A stretch of 64,000 nt of DNA, from NCBI RefSeq assembly GCF_017562075.2, contig NC_054081.1, positions 6,863,502 through 6,927,501 of the forward strand, written 5' to 3'. The notes beneath the pieces are model-generated. The model was not told the DNA's origin. It saw only the letters and a list, made by a program, of their open reading frames with translations, and searched no databases. This document shows positions 1-12,100 of the stretch, piece after piece. Numbering within the stretch: position 1 is the stretch's first letter; each line of letters opens with the position of its first letter. The stretch comes from Anopheles merus (taxonomy: Eukaryota > Arthropoda > Insecta > Diptera > Culicidae). The position numbers and the translations under genes were made by a program.

Positions 1-3000
1 GCAACGGGATTAAAGCAACGGGTGGGCATGTTTGTCCCACCAATCAATATTACATTTCGTTCTTGGAAATTAATATTGAAACAAGCACCCGCACCCGCTC
101 AGGGCTACATTAAATATGGGTAAGAAAGCGATAATAATCGTTTTGACTGACATGTGATATTATCGGCCACCGGGTGCGGAAGAAACTGCAGAAAATGTAC
201 TCAGGGACAACCAATATATGTAGGAGAGAATATTCCATTTCGGATGATAAAAAGCTATTGATGATAAAAAGAGTGAACACAAACACACGCACACATCAAC
301 ACAGAGCCACGTATGGAGCATCCGGATTTTCTTGACGATGCATACAATCTTACATTTATCTAGCATATTACAACACTACCTCTTTTCAATATACACATTT
401 CGCAGGGATTATACACAATAGCGGGCGGGGTAATAATAATAATAATAATCATTAAAAAAAAACAGTGGTAGGAGGGCACAGGGGGTTAGAGAGTATATAA
501 ACGTAATTCTCATAATTGTAACCGTAAACAATAATAAACCGCAACGTAACTAACCTAAGAGTAATTGTGTCGCATGCGTATGCATAATGGAGGAGCAGCG
601 GCGCACGTGCGCTTGGAGGATGGGGTAGCGGGGGAGCCCGGGTCTGACGCAGCGTCACCACTGGGAGGAGACACACACGCACGCACGCACGCACCCGCAC
701 TGCTCCTCATCTTAATGAACGAAAAAAAAAAACAAAAAATAATAAACAACACACCGAAAAACAACGAATCGACGAATTCGATTCGTGCAAAAGCTTGCGA
801 GCAGCATCACTTACAGGGTAACTTACAAGTAAGCTGTGGGGAGCATTATGATGAGGGTTATCGGGGGTCCTCACAAGCATTTCTAGAACCCCCCCCCCTC
901 TCCCCCATTCCCCAGTTCCATCCCAAGACTATCTACCAATAATTCGTTAACCAGGCTAAATTCTCGCTCGTTACACGTCGTTAAATTTCATATTCTAATA
1001 GATTTATTTCCCCCCCCCCCCCCTTCCTTTCCTCTCATGCGCGCCGTATTTGGCCGGCCGCGAAACACTAAACAACATGTATGCGGGGGCGCTCGGTTTG
1101 TGTCTCTCTTTCGCATTATGAGTGTTGTTGTTATTTTTTTCTTTGTTTTTTCCTTGCGCGCGCCTTGCACGCTTTGGAAGTGCAAAAACAGTAACGACAC
1201 GCACACATATATTCATTCGCACCTACACACACACACACACACACATTACCATTCAAACAGCCAGAGACACACACACACATCACAATTGTAGACCAATTAG
1301 GACAGGAGGGGAGGAGGGGTGTGTATAGGGGAAGGATTTTAATTGAGTCCAGAAAAGCTTTTCCATTCCAAACCGTCACAAGAACGCTCGTTTTATCGCT
1401 CTTCTCTCTTTAACGCTTTCTCTCTCTCTCTCTATCTCTCTCGCTTTCTCTGAGTATAAGATGCGTTAAACTTCACGTGAAAGAATTCAATTCAATAATA
1501 TATCTAGCGCTACAGTGTGTGCACCGCAATAGAGCAGCATACTAAAATACACGTAGAACTCTAGTACAACACACACACACACACCCACACACACCACAAT
1601 TATGAAGGTGGAGGGGCTAGGGGGGTGTTAATATCATCCATTTTTCTACCTCCTCTTCTTCCTCTTCTGCCTTCCAAGTCTCGTTTGTTCCGTGCACCAC
1701 CCCCCGAAAGCCCCGATAAGCGTACCCGCGAATGCTCGTAAGTATTAACGCATTCTCGCAATCTCCTTTGCCATTTCCCCCGCACTGCTGCCATTCGCTC
1801 TGAACCACTCTCTAACTCCTAACCACAATGCACACGCCTTTTTCTTTTCGCCTATTAATAGTACACAACACTATCTAAATGGTACATATAGAGTGGTTTT
1901 ATATATATGCGCGTGTGTGTATATATATACGTATATATATATGCATTTATATATGCTCCTACATAAATATGAATGTGTGTATGCAGAGCCTCGGTTGCCT
2001 GGTCGAACGCGCGAAACTAATCATGCGAAACGGGGCGATTTCCAGTTCCATTTTTGTTTTGCTTTCATTTTTTCAAACCTTTGAAAAGCAGCGCCTCGCT
2101 GCGACAACCAAAAATCAAATAACAAACATATATTGTTTCTCCGTGTGTGTGTGTGTGTGAGTGTGTGGATGTGTGTGTGAGAGAGAAAAGGATAGCTGGG
2201 TCGCGGCATGAGCACCGACTTAATAAAGCCTTTTTTTTTGGTAGGGTTAGATTGGGGTTGGGATTGGGAGGCGGAGACAAAAATAAATCGCAACAAGACA
2301 GTGCGGTACACACACACATAGACACACACATACACACGAAAAGGAGTGTATATATCACAATTTCGTCACACAAAGCTACCAATTTTGATGTTTACATTTT
2401 AACGGTCACAAAACGGGGAGTTTTGCCTTTTCTTCGAAATTCATCGTCACCTTAAATCTCTATCGCTCTTTCTCTCTATCCCTCTTTATCTATCTCTCTC
2501 TCTCTCTCTCTCTCTCTTTGCACTGCACGTGCTGAGTACTTGTGTGTGTATGTGTCCCTTGAGCCGGAGGCGGATGTTTGGACGCAAAGGAAGGGAAGTG
2601 CGTGGTGAGCGAGTATGTGCAGACCGAGAGCCTGCGCCCTGGATGGGGAGTGGAAGGTTCAAACAGCGACGGGGGGACACACTGGGACAACACACATCGA
2701 TGATCAGCGGCGCGACCACTCACACACAGCGTCCGCGTCGCTCCTCGGGCCTGTGCTTTTTCGTTTTTGTTTGCCGTGCCACGGCAAATGCTCAACAAAA
2801 CCCTTGGTGTAGTTGTAGAAAAATATCACAAAACGTACATACACATACACACAGACACGCATACACTCAAACACACACACACACACACACGCACACTGGG
2901 TGACTCCTTTGCGATCGCAACTTGTCCTGTGTCCTGTCCCCGGTTCGCCTTCCCGGGCTGTCCGGATTGTTTGTAAGCCGATGTCTGCTTACGTCTGCGC

Positions 3001-3041
3001 TGTGTGGGGATAGCAGCACAGTAAACCGGGCTCTGTTTTTT
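1..3041. other. Ubr3 3' flank / probable 3' UTR, microsatellite-rich
   Basis: No protein-coding gene is supported. The stretch is dominated by (CA)n or (GT)n at about 1225-1248, 1568-1590, 2140-2180 and 2870-2895, (CT)n near 1420-1445 and 2495-2518, poly-C near 1010-1023 and (TA)n near 1920-1960. Part of it is probably the Ubr3 3' UTR. The open frames here are products of the dinucleotide repeats. Confidence 0.6.
1003..1008 (-). terminator. candidate Ubr3 polyadenylation signal
   Basis: AATAAA on the minus strand about 2.0 kb past the Ubr3 stop. No closer canonical minus-strand hexamer was found, though a weaker ATTAAA lies near 1338. It implies a long, microsatellite-rich 3' UTR. This is inference from the motif only. 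Confidence 0.3.
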
Positions 3042-3159
3042 TTACAGCGAATCCCGATGCCACACCCAGTTGTGCTTGGTGTGGGCGAACCGGTGCGACA
3101 GCCACTGCGATTCGAGCAGATTGAACCGATCCTCGCTAAGATACAGCGGTTTGCCGCGC
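3042..3159 (-). CDS. Ubr3: Ubr3 coding exon 9 and stop
   Basis: The 118-nt terminal exon has the acceptor GATTTTAG. It encodes RGKPLYLSEDRFNLLESQW and ends WVWHRDSL with a TAA stop. Length and ending agree with the UBR3 family. Confidence 0.9.
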
Positions 3160-6100
3160 CTAAAATCAAATTCAAAGCATTAGAAAACCGGGTCGCTCCT
3201 CATCGCACGCAGACAGACTTACTTTAAATCACGATCCTCCTCGTCGTAGTCGTCCAGGTAGAGCGAACCCCACAGGCACGCCCGGTGGCCCCGAATGACG
3301 ATGATGTAGGTCGAGGTGATCACGAGAAAGATGCCCGTCCCGCCGCCGCAGCTAATGGAGTGCTGAAGTGAGAGAGAGAGAGAGAGAGAGAGAGAGCAAA
3401 GGAATGGGAATGAGAATCCCTGTGCCGACGGGGCCTTCCATCCCTCGGTTACTTACCCGCACTGCCTCGCAGTAGTCCCGCACCTTGCAGCACGACTGCT
3501 TGATGCACACGATCGTGCCGCACAGCAGACAGATGGAGCTTTCCTTCGGCACGTTCTGACACTTCTGGCACGGTTGCTCGTGGTAGTACTGTTTGCGGGG
3601 AAAGAGGGCAAAGAATTGGCAACGCCGAAACCACATGCAAAGACCCACAACCCCCACCCCACTTACCGTAAACAGCCGCTCGTATTCGCGGGGCAGCCCG
3701 AGCAGCTTCGGCTGGCGCCAGTCGATGTGCTGCTGGACGATCAGCGACCGGGTCGACTCGTAGGTCGGGCGCAGGTTGCGCAGCTGGTCGCACCAGTTCT
3801 TCGGCAGGGCCAGCTCGGTGCCGGACAGGAAGCAGAGCGCCCGGCTCGCGTTAAACTTGTCCCAGTCCATCGAGACGGTCACCAGCTCGAGGAAGTAGAC
3901 GAGCCGGGCAAACTCGAGCTGCGGCCCGGCAATGTCCGGTATCTCCGCCCGGTAGATGTGGTGCCGGAGCAGGGCGGCCACGCGCAAAAACGGCAGACAG
4001 AGCCGCTGCAGCCGCTTCTCGTACACGTCCAGATTGAGGCGCTTCGTGGTGCCGCCGCCGCCGCCACTGGTCGACTCGTACCCACCGTCGCCCTCGCCAC
4101 CGAACTCGCCCATCAGCACGCTGTCGCTGCGGATGTGCCGGCAGCGATCTAGCTGGCTGAGCACGAACGCCATCGCGACGCCGATGTGCGGGACGCCCCG
4201 CTCGCGCACCACCGCCGGCGGCGGCTGGGCGGTCGGCCCGTACCGCCCCAGTATCTCGTCGCACTCCTCCTCCGTCAGATGGGTGCAGAGCTGCAGGACG
4301 ATCTGGTAGTACAGCAGGTTGTACGTCACCTTCACGATGCAGGTAAAGTAAGCTAAAAGGGAAAGAGAGAGGGAATGTGTAAGAATGTGGCATGATATGG
4401 AGCGAAGGGCAGCACACCCTTCTCCCTCCTCCTTACTAGTGATGGGAAAAATGAAGTTTTCGTCGGAATCGATTCCGGCTAGCTCCGATGTTTACTGGAA
4501 TCGATTCCGGATAGTAGGTCCGGAATCAGTGTCCGGAATCGATTCCAGAATCAGCTCTGGAATCAAAATAGTCCCCGGAATCGGTATCGGTTCCGGAATC
4601 GGTATCGGTATCGGTACCGGAATCGATATCGGCTCCGGAATCGGAATAGGTTCCTTAATTGGTTCCAAAATTTGCTCCAGAATTAAAATAGGCTCCGGAA
4701 TCGAAACAGGTTCCGGAATCGGTTCCGAAATCGAAATCGGTTCGAGAATTGGTTTCGGATTCGGCTCCGGAGTTGTCTCAGGAATTAGAATCGGTTCCGA
4801 AATCGTGATCGGTTCCGGAATCGGAATCGGTTTCTTAATTGGTTCCGAATTCGGCTCCGGAGTTGGCTGCAGAATTAGAATCGGTTCCGAAATCAAAATC
4901 GGTTCCAAAATCGTGGTCAGTTCCGAATCGGAATCAGTTCCTTAATTGGTTCCGAAATTGGTTCCGAAATTGGTTCCGAAATTAGAATCGGTTCCGAAAT
5001 TGGTTCCAGATTCGGCTCCGGAATTGGCTCTAGAATTCGGATCGGTTCCGGAATCGGAATCGGATCCGGAATCAAAATCGGTTCCAGAATTAGTTTCGGA
5101 TTCGGCTCCGGAATAAGAATCGGTTCCAGAATCGAAATCGGTTTCGCAATCGCAGTCGGTTCCGGAATCGGAATCGGTTCCGGAAACTGAATTGGCTCCG
5201 CAATCAGAATCGGCTTCGAAATCGGAATCTCTTATTTCAACACCTTTTTTCAATTCAAGAACTGATTCTCATTTCGGAGCCAACTGAAATTCTGGAGTCA
5301 CTTCTTATTCCGTTACCGGAGCAAATTGCTATTCCCAGATCGCTTCCGATTCCGGATCCGATTCTGATTCCGGCGCCGATTCCAATTCCGGGTTTGGCAC
5401 CGGAGTCAACTTCGTAATCGGACTAATCTAATTCCAGTACCAACCACTCCTTACCTTGATCGAGATGGAGCGGCGCGAGCAGGATAAACTTGAGCAGCAG
5501 CGCGGTCGGATCGCTGATCAGATCGGGTATGGTTTCCGTGTCGACGATCGTGCTCGTGGCAGCGGCCGCTTTCGTCGTGTCGGCAGCGGCCGACGCTGCC
5601 GCCGGCGATGACACGGCGGCTGAAGGCGAACCGGCGGCTGCAGCAGCAGCAGCAGCACCGTCGGCCGTTGAGCCGGACGGCGCTCGCAGCAGCATGTCGC
5701 GCAGAAACTCCGTGTACTGGTCTTCCGCGTTGTTCCAGTCATCCTCCTCGTCATCATCATCATCCTCCTCCTCCTCCTCCTCCTCGTCGTCGTCATCATC
5801 GTCATCATCATCGTCCTCCTCATCGTCCCGCTCATCAGCCACACGCTCGTCGTGGCGTGCAGCTTTCGTAGCGGTGTTGCTAGCAGCAGCAGCAGTGCCA
5901 GTGCGCGCCGGAACCACCGCCAGCCGGTCGAAGGTCGCTTCGTGCGCTTCCACGCCCACCTCCACGCCGTCGTACGCGAGCTGGATGCCGGCGAGCCGGG
6001 ACCAGGAGTGCCACGGCCAGTCGTCGCCGACCTTGAACCGGATCGGCCAGTCGTCGTTGATCATCAGCCGGACGTGCAGCGACAGCACGTGCAGCAGCGG

Positions 6101-9100
6101 CACAATGCAGTCCCGCTTCGGCTTGTACCGGATGTCCTCGGTGCTGCAGAGCGAGCCGCCCCGCTGGATCACCTCCGCCTCCAGGTTGGTGCGCGCGATC
6201 GACAGCACGAACGAGAACAGGCTCTGCAGCGTCACCGGGTAGCTCTTGATGATGCGCTGCGTGCAGGCGGTAATGTTGCCCATGGCGCGCCCCATCGCCT
6301 CGCAGAACTTGCTCGCCATCGGGGCCCGCTTGCTCTCCTGGAACAGCTGGATCAGCTCGAGCACAAGCGTGTGGTGGGGCGGCGTCGGCGCCCGTATCAG
6401 CGGCGCCGGCCGGTCCAGCGCCGGGCTGAGCGGCAGCACCGAGTTGGCGAGCTGCCGGCACACGGGACAGAAGAACTCGCCCAGCTCGACGTTCAGATTG
6501 TTCGGGCTGCGGGGCGTGTGCAGCGACTTGAGGTACGCGTCCTGGCAGGACAGGTGCACGTGGTGCCCGCAGGACTGGATGTGCACGCCCCCGTCCCAGC
6601 CGATGTTGTGCGACAGAAACCAGGACGTCTGGCCGAACTTCCACTGCAGCAGCTCGATGCGCTTGTTGAACTCGCTCGCGAGCGTCACACTGTCCGCGAG
6701 CCGGGCCTGGTCGTCGCGGGACAGGGGCAGCGCGAGCCGCTCGGCGCGCGTGCGCCGATGCCCGACCACGCTGCTCGACTCGACCAGCACGACCAGCCCG
6801 ATCGGGTTCGTCTCCGTGCTCGGGCCGGACGTGTTGCAGATGATGCAGTCGTACTCCTTCTCGCGCAGCGCTTCCGCCTGCTGCTCCTCCGCCGCCTGTC
6901 GCTCCGCCGCGGCCCGTGCTGCCGCTGCCGCGGCCGCCGCCGACTCACCGTCAGTGCCTGCCGCAGCCGCCGCCCCCGCCCCCGTTGACTCCTCCTCGCC
7001 GAAGCCGAAATCCATGCCGGACGAATCGCCGCCCCCGCCCATCGAGGCCATCGCGAGCAGCATGAACCGCTTCTGCCGGTTCGCGAACTCCTCCATCATC
7101 TTCTTCTGCCGCTCCTTGGCCCGCTTGGTGCGCTCCTCCTTTTCGCGCGCCTCGCGCGCCTTCTGCTCCGCCTGCCGCTCTCTTTGGTTCGGCCACAGCT
7201 CCGCCCGGATCTGCTCGATGCGCACCGCGCACGTGGCGTCCAGCGCGGCAATCTTGCGCAGCAGATTGCCGATGAAGAACGGCCCGTCGCCGATGCGCGA
7301 GTCGGAGATGCGGCCCCGGCCCCGGTGCGGCGGTGCCCCCTGCTGTTGACTAGTAGTTTCCTCACCGCCACCGCCGCCGCCGCTGCTGCCGGCGGGCGTC
7401 TCCTCCTCGTCCAGCTCCATCTTTGCGTGGTCGCCGTCGGGCTGCTGCCGCGGACCGGTGCTGGACGACGCCGGCACGCCCGTTCCGGCAGGGGGCTGGC
7501 TGCTGCCGCTGGTCGATGCAGTACTACCGCCACTACTTGCTGCTGCCGCCGCCGTCAGCTCGTCCTCCGTTTCGTCGTCGAGCGAGAAGCTGTCCAGCGC
7601 GCCGCTCAGCTGCGAGTGCAGCTTCAGCAGCAGCGAGATGATCGACTCCTCCAGCACGATCGTGTCGCTCTCGCTGTTGCCTTCCCGGCCGGTCGGCCCA
7701 CCCGCGCCCTCGCGCGTCGTCATCTCGCCGACGCCACCCGCACTGCCGTGCTGGTTCTGCTGCTGCTGCCGGCCGTGGTGGTTCGCCATCATGTTGCGCC
7801 GCTTGAACCGCGTCCAGTTCGCCTGCCCACCTCCCGCACCGCCCGTCCCACGGGTCCCACCAGCACCGGCAGCGCCGGCGCTACCACCACCCGCCGGCTG
7901 CAAACTGCGATGGTAGTGGCGGGGCGTTTGCTGCGCCAGCGACTGCGCCCCGTGCTGTGCACCGCCTGCTCCTCCTCCTCCTCCTACTCCGCCTCCACCT
8001 CCTGTGCCCGCTGCGCCGCTGTGATGATGGTGATGGTGATGGTGCCGATGGTGATGGTGGTGATGGTGGTGATGGTTCGCGTGGTAGTAGCTCTGCAGCT
8101 GGTTCGGCTGCTGCGGCACCACGCTCAGGCTGCCGCTCGTGCCAACCGCCGCCGCTGCCGGGGCGGCCGGCGACGAAGACGACGATGCCGCCGCCGCTGC
8201 CGCCACCGCCGCCGCTGCCCGGTTAAACGGCAGCAGCATACCACCGGTCGCTTCCACCGCACCAGCGCCAGTCGCACCGAACACGGGCGGCGTCAGGGCA
8301 CGCTGCTGCGGCTGCTGCTGCGGTATCGCTATCTCCTGCCCGCCGACTTCGCCACCCGGCACCGGCACAAACTCGTGCCGGATCATCAGTTCCACGCCGG
8401 TCGGCCCGCCCGCCGGCACATCGTCCGCCGCCTCCTCCACGATAAACTCGGTCGCCCGGGCCGGACCGCCGGCGCTGTCGCCGCCGCCACTGGCGGTGGC
8501 GCGTATGAGCGCCCCGGGCCCGACGCCCGCCGCCGGATGATGATGATGGTGGTGATGGTGGTGATGGTGGTGATGCAGCAGTCCCGCACCACCAGCACCA
8601 CTCGCCGCCGTCCGCCGCCGGCCCAGCTGCACCGAGCGGGTCCGGCTGCCGACCAGCGTGGCCCGCGGCCCGATCGACTGGATGTCGGCAATGTCGGTCG
8701 CCTCGTCCCCGCCGTCCTCGTCGTCCTCGTCCATCCGGCGGCGGCGTGCCCCGTTCTCGGACGGGCGGCGACGCCGCCGGTCTCCACCTTCGCCCTCCTG
8801 CTCGGCTGCCTCGTCCTCGCCACCGTCGTCCTCCGCCTCGACGTCGATGTACTCGTCCACGTCGGCGGGCTGGACGACGTTCGCGTTGCCGATGCTGCTG
8901 CTGCGCCTCCGCTCGAGCATCAGGTAGCGGGCGCGCATCGCCAGCAGTTCGCTCGGCTGCTGCTGCTGCTGCTGCTGCTGCTCGTCATCCTCCTCGTCCT
9001 CCTCCTCCACCACAACGTCCCCGTCCGAATCCATCACGTGGTAGGCGGGCATGTCTTCGTCCTGTGGTTCCACCGTCGTCGTCGTCGTCGTGGTTGCTGT

Positions 9101-12100
9101 CGCCGTCGGTGTTGCGCCCGGCTGCTGCCCAAGCAGCCGCTGGAACAAATGCCAGCGGCGCCGTCTCGCCTCCATATCGTTCGCGATCGGCTGCCCACTA
9201 CCCTCCGTCCCATTCTCCTCCTCCTGCTCCTGCACGTGCTCCTCGTCGTCTTCCTCCTCCTCCACCACCATCTGGCTGGTGCTGGTGGTCGATGCGGCCG
9301 GCGGTGCATGGATGGCGGCCGGTCGGCGCGCGCTAAACACGAGGCCCGCGTTCGCCATCGGCGTCAGGTCCTGCGTCAGCGGCACCACCTCCACGCTGTT
9401 GATGGCACGCGCCGGCACCAGCCGCTGCTCGACCCCGGCCGCCCCGGACGGCCCTCTGCCTCCTGCCCGCTCCACCGCGCCACCCTGGCTGGCAGGGGCC
9501 GTGGCCGCTCCGGCACCGGCCGCCGGGTCGCTCTCCGCGTTGCCGCCAATCATCATGAGCGTCTCGTCCTCGGACAGGTCCCACTCGACGTCACTGTCGA
9601 ACGGGGGGCTGCCCCCGTCCAGCGGCCGGTACGACACGGGCGAGCGGCGCATCGCCGGCAGCAGCGAGATGCGCTTCACCGTCATCTTCAGATTGTCGCT
9701 CAGACAGTTGCTCGGGTAGCAGTTGAGCAGATCGGGCACCGGCTCCCCGCCGCACCCAATCACCGACGGGCGGCCCGTCTGCTCCTCGATCGTTTTGCTC
9801 GTGGCGGCCGGTTCCGCCGTCGACCGGCTGCTGGCCGGCTGCCCGCCGTTCGCTCCGCCCGCATTGCACACCGCCATCTCGAGCAGAAAGACGGCGAGCG
9901 CGAGCAGATGCTCCGACACGTTGTGCTTGTGCACCGCCCGGTAGAAGATGGCCAGCAGCGTGGCGTGCAGGATGCGCGAGCCGAGCAGCGCGCCCGGATC
10001 GCTGTACGCCGGGCCGCACGAGCCCGGCAGCCGGAACGGGGGCCACAGGTTGCCGCTCCGGGGCATCTTGCCCGCCTGCTTCACGTACGCGCCGAACCGG
10101 TCGAGCGAGTTCTGGAAGTCGCGCCGGTGCACCGCCCGCAGCAGCACGTGCAGCGGATCGTAGTGCCGCTCCCAGACGGCCGGCACCGGCATGAACAACC
10201 CCTGCTCGAGGTTTTCCGAGCCGACCGGCGGCGGCCGGTAGATCGACAGCTCCTTCAGGTAGCGCTCGAAGTTGCGCGTGTGCGCGTTGCCGCTCCGCTC
10301 CGGCATCAGCTCGAGCAGCTGGCTGTGCGTCTTCTCGCCGGTCGCGAGCAGCGCGCTGATCTCGATCATGCACTGCGTCGTCTCGTCGTTGCCGAGGTTG
10401 ATGCGGGACGTGATGAGCGTCGCGAGAAAGGTGAGCAGCCCCTCGAGCATCGAGTCCTGCTCCATCTCGGGCGGCGTGCTCAGCACGCTCATGCCGAGCC
10501 AGTCCTCCACGCCGAACATCAGGATGCACTCGCTGACGAACAGGTTCGGCGGCAGCTGGGTCGCGCAGATCTGCAGGAAGAACAGGTCCATGTCGACCAT
10601 CGAGTTGCAGAAGTTCGCCTGGATGTACGTCATCGCCTGGCCCTTGATCTGCAGCCCGTTCCGCACCCACACGCCGGACAGGATCTCGTAGAATAGGCTC
10701 TGCGCGCAAAGAGGAAGAGAAAGAGAGAGAAAAACGGTTTAGAGAGTGTTGAGGTTGTCTAGCAAAGTGATGCCAACGCAAAACATTAGCATGTGGGAAG
10801 CACTGGAGCACGAGTCCAGCATCGCGAATGCTTATCGCGTGCTTACACTTTAAACCCGTTCGTGAAGCGTTCTACACATCAAGCGCTGCGTGCACGATTA
10901 GACATAGCACACTCTTTTGGGGCGGCTTTCCCCGTGTTACTAATCGTTCCTGCAACATTATATTCGTTTGGCGCTGCTTATCAAAGCAAAAGGTCTGCAC
11001 CGAACTAGGGCCCAGCTGCGATGCAGCCAGCAGGCCAGTCCTGCTAAAACTATCGAACGGTTGTTATGAGCGTGTGTGTGCGCGCTAGGATTTTCCCATG
11101 TAAGAACGTTGATTAAACTAATGTGGTTTGCTGCCTTTTGATTTTGCACAACAAATCTTACTGCCATATCTGTGTGTCCCATTTGACTTTTTGCTCTCTC
11201 TTCCCTAGCATACTTTCTCCCATCTGCCGTGGGAGCTGAGAAGGTTCGCTCTTTCGGGCACAAATGTATTTATATCGAAATGGTTTTGCCCATAAGAAGC
11301 GGAAGTCGGGCGCAATCTAAAAAGGGAAAGGGACATTGAACTAGTTTGGGAAGTCAGCACGATGATTGTGATTCCAAAACGGAAGAATTCGGAAGATGTC
11401 AGAGTGGCATGGCATGGCAAACTAACGCTTGTTTATGGCAAACTCTTTACGGATTCAATTTGGAGTAAAATAAAATTGCTGTCCGTTCAGTTCAAGATAC
11501 ATTTCTTACTTTAACAATGCTTTATTAGTCATCTTAAAAAGGATAACAATTAGTTTTTAGTTTTAGGATCTAGGAAGAAATTGCGCAGTTTTTTTTTTAC
11601 TCCAGCCATAAATATATTATCAGATTTTGCTGCTTTTTACCTAGATGTTACTTTTTTTCCTTTGATTTTCCAACTATTTTTTGAGAAAGATGACCTTTTT
11701 CTTCGTCCAAATGGGTCCTCTGCGCCATTTCTGCTGTGTGATATTGGGAAGCTGTTTTGAGTTTTCCAGCACATATTTTAATCATTCCTTTGGTTCAATT
11801 CCTTGCGCGGCTTCATACCTTGCTGGTGCTTGGATGATCTGGCTTCTTCAGAAATATTTGCAAATCATCTCCACATCCTTCTGGTGGTCCCGGACATTTG
11901 TTTTGACCAGCTCCCAACCAATTCTGGGTTTATACAATGAACATGACATACTGCACCAGTTTGCACAATAAGGAACACAATTCACTGGCCATCTTTCAAT
12001 ACGTATATCTCTCGCAACTAAAGCTAAGTAAGATAGCGTCATTCGTGATCAATTATTATCTTCACTGGCATAAATTTCCATTTACAATGTAGTACCAATC

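Noticed and set aside
4385..5253. Gly/Ile/Ser-rich and Asp/Ser-rich frames on both strands
   Set aside because: They translate the GGAATC/GGTTCC repeat inside a Ubr3 intron; repeat periodicity divisible by three keeps frames open.
7184..10696. 1170-residue plus-strand open frame
   Set aside because: It is the antisense shadow of Ubr3 exon 5. It is Arg/Leu/Val-rich as expected from the complement of a G/C-rich exon and matches no family, whereas the minus strand is conserved UBR3 sequence.
9591..10811. 406-residue minus-strand frame overlapping the start of Ubr3 exon 5
   Set aside because: Alternate-frame shadow with Arg/Ala-rich composition; it runs across the splice acceptor and has no recognisable domain.
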